Origin: Osmia lignaria lignaria
Taxonomy: Eukaryota > Arthropoda > Insecta > Hymenoptera > Megachilidae
Assembly (NCBI RefSeq): GCF_051020975.1
Contig: NW_027478166.1
Coordinates: forward strand, 12,773,501 to 12,837,500
Length of the DNA: 64,000 nt
Reading direction: 5' to 3'
The position numbers and the translations under genes were made by a program. Of this stretch, positions 12,111-23,981 are shown piece after piece. Position 1 is the first letter of the stretch; every line of letters begins with the position of its first letter. The notes under the pieces were generated by a model. It was not told the DNA's origin. It did no database searches and saw only the letters and a list, made by a program, of their open reading frames with translations.

Positions 12111-12227
12111 ATGATATTTTTTGATCAGATGCGTAGTTCTCGAGATATATCAAGATATTTAAAAGTTCCGAAGCCGCACCAACATAATAGAGATACAGAA
12201 ACACCGTGGCCCCTTTCTTTGAGATAA
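12111..12227 (+). other. Apparent 38-codon plus-strand ATG frame in the monomer, judged non-coding
   Basis: A true ATG in CTATGATATTTTTTGATCAG or TATGATATTTTTTGATCAG opens a short frame in most monomers. Here it starts at 12111 and stops at TAA (12225-12227) inside GAGATAACTC. The product begins MIFFDQMRSSRD and has no recognisable domain, signal peptide or membrane segment. It overlaps the minus-strand frame. Units with ATGAAATTTTTTGATC change the second residue, and those with other changes lose the ATG. It is listed because it is the only frame with a normal start, but nothing suggests it is translated. Confidence 0.6.
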
Positions 12228-13035
12228 CTCTGCACTAGTGCGAGCCGCAAATGCCACTTCCAGCTTAGCTGTGCAGAAGAAGAACAACAAGAAGAAGAAA
12301 TATCTCGAAATATGTCCGTCAGGCCCCTTCTCTTCAGATATATCTGCAAATATCTCGGAAACGAAGCGAGCTATGGCAAAATGTTAAGAGACCTTTTTTG
12401 TAGAGAATTATGTTTCCTACAATTTATGTTCTATGATATTTTTTGATCAGACGCGTAGTTTTCGAGATATATCGAGATATTTAAAAGTTCCGAAGCCGCA
12501 CCAACATAATAGAGATACAGAAACACCGTGGCCCCTTTCTTTGAGATAGCTCTGCACTATTGCGAGCTGTAAATGCCACTTCCAGTTTAGCTGAGCAGAA
12601 GGAGAACAACAAGAAGAAGAAATATCTCGAAATATGTCCGTCAGGCCCCTTCCCTTGAGATAAATCTGCAAATATTTCGGAAACGAAGCGAGCGATGGCA
12701 AAATGTTAAGAGACCTTTTTTGTAGAGAATTAAGTTTCCTACTTTTTATGTTCTATGATATTTTTTGATCAGATGCGTAGTTCTCGAGATATATCAAGAT
12801 ATTTAAAAGTTCCGAAGCCGCACCAACATAATAGAGATACAGAAACACCGTGGCCCCTTTCTTTGAGATAACTCTGCACTATTGCGAGCTGCAAATGCCA
12901 CTTCCAGCTTAGCTGTGCAGAAGAAGAACAACGAGAAGAAGAAATATCTCGAAATATGTCCGTCAGGCCCCTTCCCTTGAGATAAATCTGCAAATATCTC
13001 GGAAACGAAGCGAGCTATGGCAAAATGTTAAGAGA

Positions 13036-14474
13036 GCCTTTTTGTAGAGAATTAAGTTTCCTACAATTTATGTTCTATGATATTTTTTGATCAGATGCGT
13101 AGTTCTCGAGATATATCAAGATATTTAAAAGTTCCGAAGCCGCACCAACATAATAGAGATACAGAAACACCGTGGCCCCTCTCTTTGAGATAACTCTGCA
13201 CTATTGCAAGCTGCAAATGCCACTTCCAGCTTAGCTGTGCAGAAGAAGAACAACAAGAAGAAGAAATATCTCGAAATATGTCCGTCAGGCCCCTTCCCTT
13301 GAGATAAATCTGCAAATATCTCGGAAACGAAGCGAGCTATGGCAAAATGTTTAGAGACCTTTCTTGTAGAGAATTAAGTTTCCTACTTTTTATGTAGTAT
13401 GAAATTTTTTGATCAGATGCGTAGTTCTCGAGATATATCAAGATATTTAAAAGTTCCGAAGCCGCACCAACATAATAGAGATACAGAAACACCGTGGCCC
13501 CTTTCTTTGAGATAACTCTGCACTAGTGCGAGCCGCAAATGCCACTTCCAGCTTAGCTGTGCAGAAGAAGAACAACAAGAAGAAGAAATATCTCGAAATA
13601 TGTCCGTCAGGCCCCTTCTCTTCAGATATATCTGCAAATATCTCGGAAACGAAGCGAGCTATGGCAAAATGTTAAGAGACCTTTTTTGTAGAGAATTATG
13701 TTTCCTACAATTTATGTTCTATGATATTTTTTGATCAGAAGCGTAGTTTTCGAGATATATCGAGATATTTAAAAGTTCCGAAGCCGCACCAACATAATAC
13801 AGATACAGAAACACCGTGGCCCCTTTCTTTGAGATAACTCTGCACTATTGCGAGCTGTAAATGCCACTTCCAGCTTAGCTGTGCAGAAGAAGAACAACAA
13901 GAAGAAGAAATATCTCGAAATATGTCCGTCAAGCCCCTTCCCTTGAGATAAATCTGCAAATATCTCGGAAACGAAGCGAGCTATGGCAAAATGTTAAGAT
14001 ACCTTTTTTGTAGAGAATTAAGTTTCCTACTTTTTATGTTCTATGATATTTTTTGATCAGATGCGTAGTTCTCGAGATATATCAAGATATTTAAAAGTTC
14101 CGAAGCTGCACCAACATAATAGAGGTACAGAAACACCGTGGCCCCTTTCTTTGAGATAACTCTGCACTATTGCGAGCTGCAAATGCCACTTCCAGCTTAG
14201 CTGTGCAGAAGAAGAACAACAAGAAGAAGAAATATCTCGAAATATGTCCGTCAGGCCCCTTCCCTTGAGATAGATCTGCAAATATCTCGGAAACGAAGCG
14301 AGCTATGGCAAAATGTTTAGAGACCTTTCTTGTAGAGAATTAAGTTTCCTACTTTTTATGTAGTATGATATTTTTTGATCAGATGCGTAGTTCTCGAGAT
14401 ATATCAAGATATTTAAAAGTTCCGAAGCCGCACCAACATAATAGAGATACAGAAACACCGTGGCCCCTTTCTTT
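13036..14474. repeat. Block copied at 34-monomer offset to 23982-25422
   Basis: Shared private variants in the same order are CTATTGCAAGCTGC, TATGAAATTTTTTGATC, CATAATACAGATAC, GTTAAGATACC, GAAGCTGCACC with GAGGTACAG, and GAGATAGATC. The offset is 10946 before, and 10948 after, the 2-base insertion near 24670 in the second copy. One further difference is the GAGGAAG at about 24204. This is the longest-range block match I found between long stretches. Confidence 0.75.
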
Positions 14475-15480
14475 GAGATAACTCTGCACTAGTGCGAGCC
14501 GCAAATGCCACTTCCAGCTTAGCTGTGCAGAAGAAGAACAACAAGAAGAAGAAATATCTCGAAATATGTCCGTCAGGCCCCGTCCCTTGAGATATATCTG
14601 CAAATATCTCGGAAACGAAGCGAGCTATGGCAAAATGTTAAGAGACCTTTTTTGTAGAGAATTATGTTTCCTACAATTTATGTTCTATGATATTTTTTGA
14701 TCAGAAGCGTAGTTTTCGAGATATATCGAGATATTTAAAAGTTCCGAAGCCGCACCACCATAATAGAGATACAGAAACACCGTGGCCCCTTTCTTTGAGA
14801 TAACTCTGCACTAGTGCGAGCCGCAAATGCCACTTCCAGCTTAGCTGTGCAGAAGAAGAACAACAAGAAGAAGAAATATCTCGAAATATGTCCGTCAGGC
14901 CCCTTCCCTTGAGATATATCTGCAAATATCTCGGAAACGAAGCGAGCTATGGTAAAATGTTGAGAGACCTTTTTTGTAGAGAATTAAGTTTCCTACTTTT
15001 TATGTTCTATGATATTTTTTGATCAGATGCGTAGTTCTCGAGATATATCAAGATATTTAAAACTTCCGAAGCCATACCAACATAATAGAGATACAGAAAC
15101 ACCGTGGCCCCTTTCATTGAGATAACTCTGCACTATTGCGAGCTGCAAATGCCACTTCCAGCTTAGCTGTGCAGAAGAAGAACAACAAGAAGAAGGAATA
15201 TCTCGAAATATGTCCGTCAGGCCCCTTCCCTTGAGATAGATCTGCAAATATCTCGGAAACGAAGCGAGCTATGGCAAAATGTTAAGAGACCTTTTTTGTA
15301 GAGAATTAAGTTTCCTACTTTTTATGTTCTATGATATTTTTTGATCAGATGCGTAGTTCTCGAGATATATCAAGATATTTAAAAGTTCCGAAGCCGCACC
15401 AACATAATAGAGATACAGAAACACCGTGGCCCCTTTCTTTGAGACAACTCTGCACTATTGCGAGCTGGAAATGCCACTTC
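14275..15480. repeat. Block copied at 12-monomer offset (3864 bp) to 18139-19344
   Basis: Rare shared variants are CCCCGTCCCTTGAG (14577 and 18441), CACCACCATAATAG, GGTAAAATGTTGAG, AAAACTTCCGAAGCCATACC and GAGACAACTC. The one difference seen in the core is TTTCATTGAG at about 15114 against TTTCTTTGAG in the partner. Confidence 0.8.
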
Positions 15481-15651
15481 CAGTTTAGCTGTGCAGAAGA
15501 AAAACAACAAGAAGAAGAAATATCTCGAAATATGTCCGTCAGGCCCCTTCCCTTGAGATATATCTGCAAATATCTCGGAAACGAAGCGAGCTATGGCAAA
15601 ATGTTAAGAGACCTTTTTTGTAGAGAATTAAGTTTCCTACTTTTTATGTAG
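15331..15651 (+). other. 106-codon plus-strand frame created by loss of the TAA stop, judged non-coding
   Basis: The same plus-strand frame begins at the ATG at 15331. Here GAGATAAC has become GAGACAAC (about 15441-15448), so the usual TAA reads CAA. The frame then runs through the GAA/CAA tract and sub-repeat B to TAG in TTTATGTAG. The same T-to-C change at about 19305 gives a 76-codon frame at 19195, and at about 22205 a 74-codon frame at 22093. No domain is recognisable. Confidence 0.7.
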
Positions 15652-18138
15652 TATGATATTTTTTGATCAGATGCGTAGTTCTCGAGATATATCAAGATAT
15701 TTAAAAGTTCCGAAGCCGCACCAACATAATAGAGATACAGAAACACCGTGGCCCCTTTCTTTGAGATAACTCTGCACTCGTGCGAGCCGCAAATGCCACT
15801 TCCAGCTTAGCTGTGCAGAAGAAGAACAACAAGAAGAAGAAATATCTCGAAATATGTCCGTCAGGCCCCTTCTCTTCAGATATATCTGCAAATATCTCGG
15901 AAACGAAGCGAGCTATGGCAAAATGTTAAAAGACCTTTTTTGTAGAGAATTATGTTTCCTACAATTTATGTTCTATGATATTTTTTGATCAGAAGCGTAG
16001 TTTTCGAGATATATCGAGATATTTAAAAGTTCCGAAGCCGCACCAACATAATAGAGATACAGAAACACCGTGGCCCCTTTCTTTGAGATAACTCTGCACT
16101 ATTGCGAGCTGTAAATGCCACTTCCAGCTTAGCTGTGCAGAAGAAGAACAACAAGAAGAAGAAATATCTCGAAATATGTCCGTCAGGCCCCTTCCCTTGA
16201 GATAAATCTGCAAATATCTCGGAAACGAAGCGAGCTATGGCAAAATGTTTAGGAACCTTTCTTGTAGAGAATTAAGTTTCCTACTTTTTATGTAGTATGA
16301 TATTTTTTGATCAGATGCGTAGTTCTCGAGATATATCAAGATATTTAAATGTTCCGAAGCCGCACCAACATAATAGAGATACAGAAACACCGTGGCCCCT
16401 TTCTTTGAGATAACTCTGCACTAGTGCGAGCCGCAAATGCCACTTCCAGCTTAGCTGTGCAGAAGAAGAACAACAAGAAGAAGAAATATCTCGAAATATG
16501 TCCGTCAGGCCCCTTCTCTTCAGATATATCTGCAAATATCTCGGAAACGAAGCGAGCTATGGCAAAATGTTAAGAGACCTTTTTTGTAGAGAATTATGTT
16601 TCTTACAATTTATGTTCTATGATATTTTTTGAGCAGAAGCGTAGTTTTCGAGATATATCGAGATATTTAAAAGTTCCGAAGCCGCACCAACATAATAGAG
16701 ATACAGAAACACCGTGGCCCCTTTCTTTGAGATAACTCTGCACTATTGCGAGCTGTAAATGCCACTTCCAGCTTAGCTGTGCAGAAGAAGAACAACAAGA
16801 AGAAGAAATATCTCGAAATATGTCCGTCAAGCCCCTTCCCTTGAGATAAATCTGCAAATATCTCGGAAACGAAGCGAGCTATGGCAAAATGTTAAGATAC
16901 CTTTTTTGTAGAGAATTAAGTTTCCTACTTTTTATGTTCTATGATATTTTTTAATCAGATGCGTAGTTCTCGAGATATATCAAGATATTTAAAAGTTCCG
17001 AAGCTGCACCAACATAATAGAGGTACAGAAACACCGTGGCCCCTTTCTTTGAGATAACTCTGCACTATTGCGAGCTGCAAATGCCACTTCCAGCTTAGCT
17101 GTGCAGAAGAAGAACAACAAGAAGAAGAAATATTTCGAAATATGTCCGTCAGGCCCCTTCCCTTGAGATAAATCTGCAAATATCTCGGAAACGAAGCGAG
17201 CTACGGCAAAATGTTAAGAGACCTTTTTTGTAGGAAATTAGGTTTCCTACTTTTTATGTTCTATGATATTTTATGATTAGATGCGTAGTTCTCGAGATAT
17301 ATCAAGATATTTAAAAGTTCCGAAGCCGCACCAACATAATAGAGATACAGAAACACCGTGGCCCCTCTCTTTGAGATAACTCTGCACTATTGCGAGCTGC
17401 AAATGCCACTTCCAGCCTAGCTGTGCAGAAGAAGAACAACAAGAAGAAGAAATATCTAGAAATATGTCCGTCAGGCCCCTTCCCTTGAGATAAATCTGCA
17501 AATATCTCGGAAACGAAGCGAGCTATGGCAAAATGTTTAGAGACCTTTCTTGTAGAGAATTAGGTTTCCTACTTTTTATGTAGTATGAAATTTTTTGATC
17601 AGATGCGTAGTTCTCGAGATATATCAAGATATTTAAAAGTTCCGAAGCCGCACCAACATAATAGAGATACAGAAACACCGTGGCCCCTCTCTTTGAGATA
17701 ACTCTGCACTATTGCGAGCTGCAAATGCCACTTCCAGCTTAGCTGTGCAGAAGAAGAACAACAAGAAGAAGAAATATCTCGAAATATGTCCGTCAGGCCC
17801 CTTCCCTTGAGATAAATCTGCAAATATCTCGGAAACGAAGCGAGCTACGGCAAAATGTTGAGAGACCTTTTTTGTAGAAAATTAGGTTTCCTACTTTTTA
17901 TGTTCTATGATATTTTATGATCAGATGCGTAGTTCTCGAGATATATCAAGATATTTAAAAGTTCCGAAGCCGCACCAACATAATAGAGATACAGAAACAC
18001 CGTGGCCCCTCTCTTTGAGATAACTCTGCACTATTGCGAGCTGCAAATGCCACTTCCAGCTTAGCTGTGCAGAAGAAGAACAACAAGAAGAAGAAATATC
18101 TCGAAATATGTCCGTCAGGCCCCTTCCCTTGAGATAAA

Positions 18139-19344
18139 TCTGCAAATATCTCGGAAACGAAGCGAGCTATGGCAAAATGTTTAGAGACCTTTCTTGTAGA
18201 GAATTAAGTTTCCTACTTTTTATGTAGTATGATATTTTTTGATCAGATGCGTAGTTCTCGAGATATATCAAGATATTTAAAAGTTCCGAAGCCGCACCAA
18301 CATAATAGAGATACAGAAACACCGTGGCCCCTTTCTTTGAGATAACTCTGCACTAGTGCGAGCCGCAAATGCCACTTCCAGCTTAGCTGTGCAGAAGAAG
18401 AACAACAAGAAGAAGAAATATCTCGAAATATGTCCGTCAGGCCCCGTCCCTTGAGATATATCTGCAAATATCTCGGAAACGAAGCGAGCTATGGCAAAAT
18501 GTTAAGAGACCTTTTTTGTAGAGAATTATGTTTCCTACAATTTATGTTCTATGATATTTTTTGATCAGAAGCGTAGTTTTCGAGATATATCGAGATATTT
18601 AAAAGTTCCGAAGCCGCACCACCATAATAGAGATACAGAAACACCGTGGCCCCTTTCTTTGAGATAACTCTGCACTAGTGCGAGCCGCAAATGCCACTTC
18701 CAGCTTAGCTGTGCAGAAGAAGAACAACAAGAAGAAGAAATATCTCGAAATATGTCCGTCAGGCCCCTTCCCTTGAGATATATCTGCAAATATCTCGGAA
18801 ACGAAGCGAGCTATGGTAAAATGTTGAGAGACCTTTTTTGTAGAGAATTAAGTTTCCTACTTTTTATGTTCTATGATATTTTTTGATCAGATGCGTAGTT
18901 CTCGAGATATATCAAGATATTTAAAACTTCCGAAGCCATACCAACATAATAGAGATACAGAAACACCGTGGCCCCTTTCTTTGAGATAACTCTGCACTAT
19001 TGCGAGCTGCAAATGCCACTTCCAGCTTAGCTGTGCAGAAGAAGAACAACAAGAAGAAGGAATATCTCGAAATATGTCCGTCAGGCCCCTTCCCTTGAGA
19101 TAGATCTGCAAATATCTCGGAAACGAAGCGAGCTATGGCAAAATGTTAAGAGACCTTTTTTGTAGAGAATTAAGTTTCCTACTTTTTATGTTCTATGATA
19201 TTTTTTGATCAGATGCGTAGTTCTCGAGATATATCAAGATATTTAAAAGTTCCGAAGCCGCACCAACATAATAGAGATACAGAAACACCGTGGCCCCTTT
19301 CTTTGAGACAACTCTGCACTATTGCGAGCTGGAAATGCCACTTC
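18139..19344. repeat. Partner block of 14275-15480
   Basis: Second copy with the same five rare variants at +3864. Beyond 19344 the two copies drift apart (CAGCTTAGC here, CAGTTTAGC with GAAAAACAAC in the first copy). Confidence 0.8.
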
Positions 19345-19438
19345 CAGCTTAGCTGTGCAGAAGAAGAACAACAAGAAGAAGAAATATCTCGAAATATGTC
19401 CGTCAGGCCCCTTCCCTTGAGATAAATCTGCAAATATC

Positions 19439-21564
19439 TCGGAAACGAAGCGAGCTATGGCAAAATGTTTAGAGACCTTTCTTGTAGAGAATTAAGTTTC
19501 CTACTTTTTATGTAGTATGATATTTTTTGATCAGATGCGTGGTTCTCGAGATATATCAAGATATTTAAAAGTTCCGAAGCCGCACCAACATAATAGAGAT
19601 ACAGAAACACCGTGGCCCCTTTCTTTGAGATAACTCTGCACTAGTGCGAGCCGCAAATGCCACTTCCAGCTTAGCTGTGCGGAAGAAGAACAACAAGAAG
19701 AAGAAATATCTCGAAATATGTCCGTCAGGCCCCTTCTCTTCAGATATATCTGCAAATATCTCGGAAACGAAGCGAGCTATGGCAAAATGTTAAGAGACCT
19801 TTTTTGTAGAGAATTATGTTTCCTACAATTTATGTTCTATGATATTTTTTGATCAGAAGCGTAGTTTTCGAGATATATCGAGATATTTAAAAGTTCCGAA
19901 GCCGCACCAACATAATAGAGATACAGAAACACCGTGGCCCCTTTCTTTGAGATAACTCTGCACTATTGCGAGCTGTAAATGCCACTTCCAGCTTAGCTGT
20001 GCAGAAGAAGAACAACAAGAAGAAGAAATATCTCGAAATATGTCCGTCAGGCCCCTTCCCTTGAGATAAATCTGCAAATATCTCGGAAACGAAGCGAGCT
20101 ATGGCAAAATGTTTAGAGACCTTTCTTGTAGAGAATTAAGTTTCCTACTTTTTATGTAGTATGATATTTTTTGATCAGATGCGTAGTTCTCGAGATATAT
20201 CAAGATATTTAAAAGTTCCGAAGCCGCACCAACATAATAGAGATACAGAAACACCGTGGCCCCTTTCTTTGAGATAACTCTGCACTCGTGCGAGCCGCAA
20301 ATGCCACTTCCAGCTTAGCTGTGCAGAAGAAGAACAACAAGAAGAAGAAATATCTCGAAATATGTCCGTCAGGCCCCTTCTCTTCAGATATATCTGCAAA
20401 TATCTCGGAAACGAAGCGAGCTATGGCAAAATGTTAAAAGACCTTTTTTGTAGAGAATTATGTTTCCTACAATTTATGTTCTATGATATTTTTTGATCAG
20501 AAGCGTAGTTTTCGAGATATATCGAGATATTTAAAAGTTCCGAAGCCGCACCAACATAATAGAGATACAGAAACACCGTGGCCCCTCTCTTTGAGATAAC
20601 TCTGCACTATTGCGAGCTGCAAATGCCACTTCCAGCTTAGCTGTGCAGAAGAAGAACAACAAGAAGAAGAAATATCTCGAAATATGTCCGTCAGGCCCCT
20701 TCCCTTGAGATAAATCTGCAAATATCTCGGAAACGAAGCGAGCTATGGCAAAATGTTTAGAGACCTTTCTTGTAGAGAAATAAGTTTCCTACTTTTTATG
20801 TAGTATGATATTTTTTGATCAGATGCGTAGTTCTCGAGATATATCAAGATATTTAAAAGTTCCGAAGCCGCACCAACATAATAGAGATACAGAAACACCG
20901 TGGCCCCTTTCTTTGAGATAACTCTGCACTAGTGCGAGCCGCAAATGCCACTTCCAGCTTAGCTGTGCAGAAGAAGAACAACAAGAAGAAGAAATATCTC
21001 GAAATATGTCCGTCAGGCCCCTTCTCTTCAGATATATCTGCAAATATCTCGGAAACGAAGCGAGCTATGGCAAAATGTTAAGAGACCTTTTTTGTAGAGA
21101 ATTATGTTTCCTACAATTTATGTTCTATGATATTTTTTGATCAGACGCGTAGTTTTCGAGATATATCGAGATATTTAAAAGTTCCGAAGCCGCACCAACA
21201 TAATAGAGATACAGAAACACCGTGGCCCCTTTCTTTGAGATAGCTCTGCACTATTGCGAGCTGTAAATGCCACTTCCAGTTTAGCTGAGCAGAAGGAGAA
21301 CAACAAGAAGAAGAAATATCTCGAAATATGTCCGTCAGGCCCCTTCCCTTGAGATAAATCTGCAAATATTTCGGAAACGAAGCGAGCGATGGCAAAATGT
21401 TAAGAGACCTTTTTTGTAGAGAATTAAGTTTCCTACTTTTTATGTTCTATGATATTTTTTGATCAGATGCGTAGTTCTCGAGATATATCAAGATATTTAA
21501 AAGTTCCGAAGCCGCACCAACATAATAGAGATACAGAAACACCGTGGCCCCTTTCTTTGAGATA
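19439..21564. repeat. Partner block of 10745-12870 at 27-monomer offset
   Basis: The match is in two parts (19439-20262 and 20530-21564). The middle is replaced by a unit with CACTCGTGCGAGCC and GTTAAAAGACC, which itself matches 15667-16080 at a 14-monomer (4508-bp) offset. Two different duplication histories therefore meet inside this block. Confidence 0.7.
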
Positions 21565-23981
21565 ACTCTGCACTAGTGCGAGCCGCAAATGCCACTTCCA
21601 GCTTAGCTGTGCAGAAGAAGAACAACAAGAAGAAGAAATATCTCGAAATATGACCGTCAGGCCCCTTCTCTTCAGATATATCTGCAAATATCTCGGAAAC
21701 GAAGCGAGCTATGGCAAAATGTTAAGAGACCTTTTTTGTAGAGAATTATGTTTCCTACAATTTATGTTCTATGATATTTTTTGATCAGACGTGTAGTTTT
21801 CGAGATATATCGAGATATTTAAAAGTTCCGAAGCCGCACCAACATAATAGAGATACAGAAACACCGTGGCCCCTTTCTTTGAGATAGCTCTGCACTATTG
21901 CGAGCTGTAAATGCCACTTCCAGTTTAGCTGAGCAGAAGGAGAACAACAAGAAGAAGAAATATCTCGAAATATGTCCGTCAGGCCCCTTCCCTTGAGATA
22001 AATCTGCAAATATCTCGGAAACGAAGCGAGCTATGGCAAAATGTTAAGAGACCTTTTTTGTAGAGAATTAAGTTTCCTACTTTTTATGTTCTATGATATT
22101 TTTTGATCAGATGCGTAGTTCTCGAGATATATCAAGATATTTAAAAGTTCCGAAGCCGCACCAACATAATAGAGATACAGAAACACCGTGGCCCCTTTCT
22201 TTGAGACAACTCTGCACTATTGCGAGCTGGAAATGCCACTTCCAGTTTAGCTGTGCAGAAGAAGAACAACAAGAAGAAGAAATATCTCGAAATATGTCCG
22301 TCAGGCCCCTTCCTTGAGATATATCTGCAAATATCTCGGAAACGAAGCGAGCTATGGCAAAATGTTAAGAGACCTTTTTTGTAGAGAATTAAGCTTCCTA
22401 CTTTTTATGTTCTATGATATTTTTTGATCAGATGCGTAGTTCTCGAGATATATCAAGATATTTAAAAGTTCCGAAGCCGCACCAACATAATAGAGATACA
22501 GAAACACCGTGACCCCTTTCTTTGAGATAACTCTGCACTATTGCGAGCTGTAAATGCCACTTCCAGCTTAGCTGTGCAGAAGAAGAACAACAAGAAGAAG
22601 AAATATCTCGAAATATGTCCGTCAGGCCCCTTCCCTTGAGATAAATCTGCAAATATCTCGGAAACCAAGCGAGCTATAGTAAAATGTTAAGAGACCTTTT
22701 TTGTAGAGAATTATGTTTCCTACAATTTATGTTCTATGATATTTTTTGATCAGAAGCGTAGTTTTCGAGATATATCGAGATATTTAAAAGTTCCGAAGCC
22801 GCACCAACATAATAGAGATACAGAAACACCGTGGCCCCTTTCTTTGAGATAACTCTGCACTATTGCGAGCTGCAAATGCCACTTCCAGCTTAGCTGTGCA
22901 GAAGAAGAACAACGAGAAGAAGAAATATCTCGAAATATGTCCGTCAGGCCCCTTCCCTTGAGATAAATCTGCAAATATTTCGGAAACGAAGCGAGCGATG
23001 GCAAAATGTTAAGAGACCTTTTTTGTAGAGAATTAAGTTTCCTACTTTTTATGTTCTATGATATTTTTTGATCAGATGCGTAGTTCTCGAGATATATCAA
23101 GATATTTAAAAGTTCCGAAGCCGCACCAACATAATAGAGATACAGAAACACCGTGACCCCTTTCTTTGAGATAACTCTGCACTATTGCGAGCTGTAAATG
23201 CCACTTCCAGCTTAGCTGTGCAGAAGAAGAACAACAAGAAGAAGAAATATCTCGAAATATGTCCGTCAGGCCCCTTCCCTTGAGATAAATCTGCAAATAT
23301 CTCGGAAACGAAGCGAGCTATGGCAAAATGTTAACAGACCTTTTTGTAGAGAATTAAGGTTCCTACTTTTTATGTTCTACGATATTTTTTGATCAGATGG
23401 GTAGTTCTCGAGATATATCAAGATATTTAAAAGTTCCGAAGCCGCACCAACATAATAGAGATACAGAAACACCGTGGCCCCTTTCTTTGAGATAACTCTG
23501 CACTATTGCGAGCTGGAAATGCCACTTCCAGTTTAGCTGTGCAGAAGAAGAACAACAAGAAGAAGAAGTATCTCGAAATATGTCCGTCAGGCCCCTTCCC
23601 TTGAGATAAATCTGCAAATATCTCGGAAACCAAGCGAGCTATAGTAAAATGTTAAGAGACCTTTTTTGTAGAGAATTATGTTTCCTACAATTTATGTTCT
23701 ATGATATTTTTTTATCAGAAGCGTAGTTTTCGAGATATATCGAGATATTTAAAAGTTCCGAAGCCGCACCAACATAATAGAGATACAGAAACACCGTGGC
23801 CCCTTTCTTTGAGATAACTCTGCACTATTGCGAGCTGCAAATGCCACTTCCAGCTTAGCTGTGCAGAAGAAGAACAACAAGAAGAAGAAATATCTCGAAA
23901 TATGTCCGTCAGGCCCCTTCCCTTGAGATATATCTGCAAATATCTCGGAAACGAAGCGAGCTATGGCAAAACGTTAAGAGA

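Larger units (their letters stand above)
11803..12124. repeat. Representative 322-bp satellite monomer
   Basis: This unit is close to the common form and serves here as the reference. In order it holds: the end of TGATCA (11803); an XhoI-type CTCGAG followed by GATATATCAAGATAT (about 11818-11836); GTTCCGAAGCCGCACC; first sub-repeat (11868-11933); a 24-base GAA/CAA tract (11954-11977); second sub-repeat (11975-12056); and an AT-rich tail to the next TGATCA. A hand count gives 128 G+C in 322 bases, about 40%. Six GAGATA hexamers occur, counting both strands. About 0.16 would be expected by chance at equal base frequencies, so the unit probably grew from shorter repeats. Confidence 0.9.
10745..12870. 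repeat. Block sharing a 27-monomer offset (8694 bp) with 19439-21564
   Basis: The stretches 10745-11568 and 11836-12870 each match the sequence 8694 bases downstream (19439-20262 and 20530-21564). Shared variants include GATGCGTGGTTCTCG (10841 and 19535), TGTAGAGAAATAAG (about 12083 and 20777) and GAGCAGAAGGAG (about 12593 and 21287). The units in between (11569-11835) do not match, so part of one copy was later replaced, probably by gene conversion. Confidence 0.75.

Noticed and set aside
12061..12124. Promoter or terminator in the AT-rich tail with CTTTTTT and ATTTTTT runs
   Set aside because: Short T runs alone are weak evidence, and no linked gene or transcript start can be supported.
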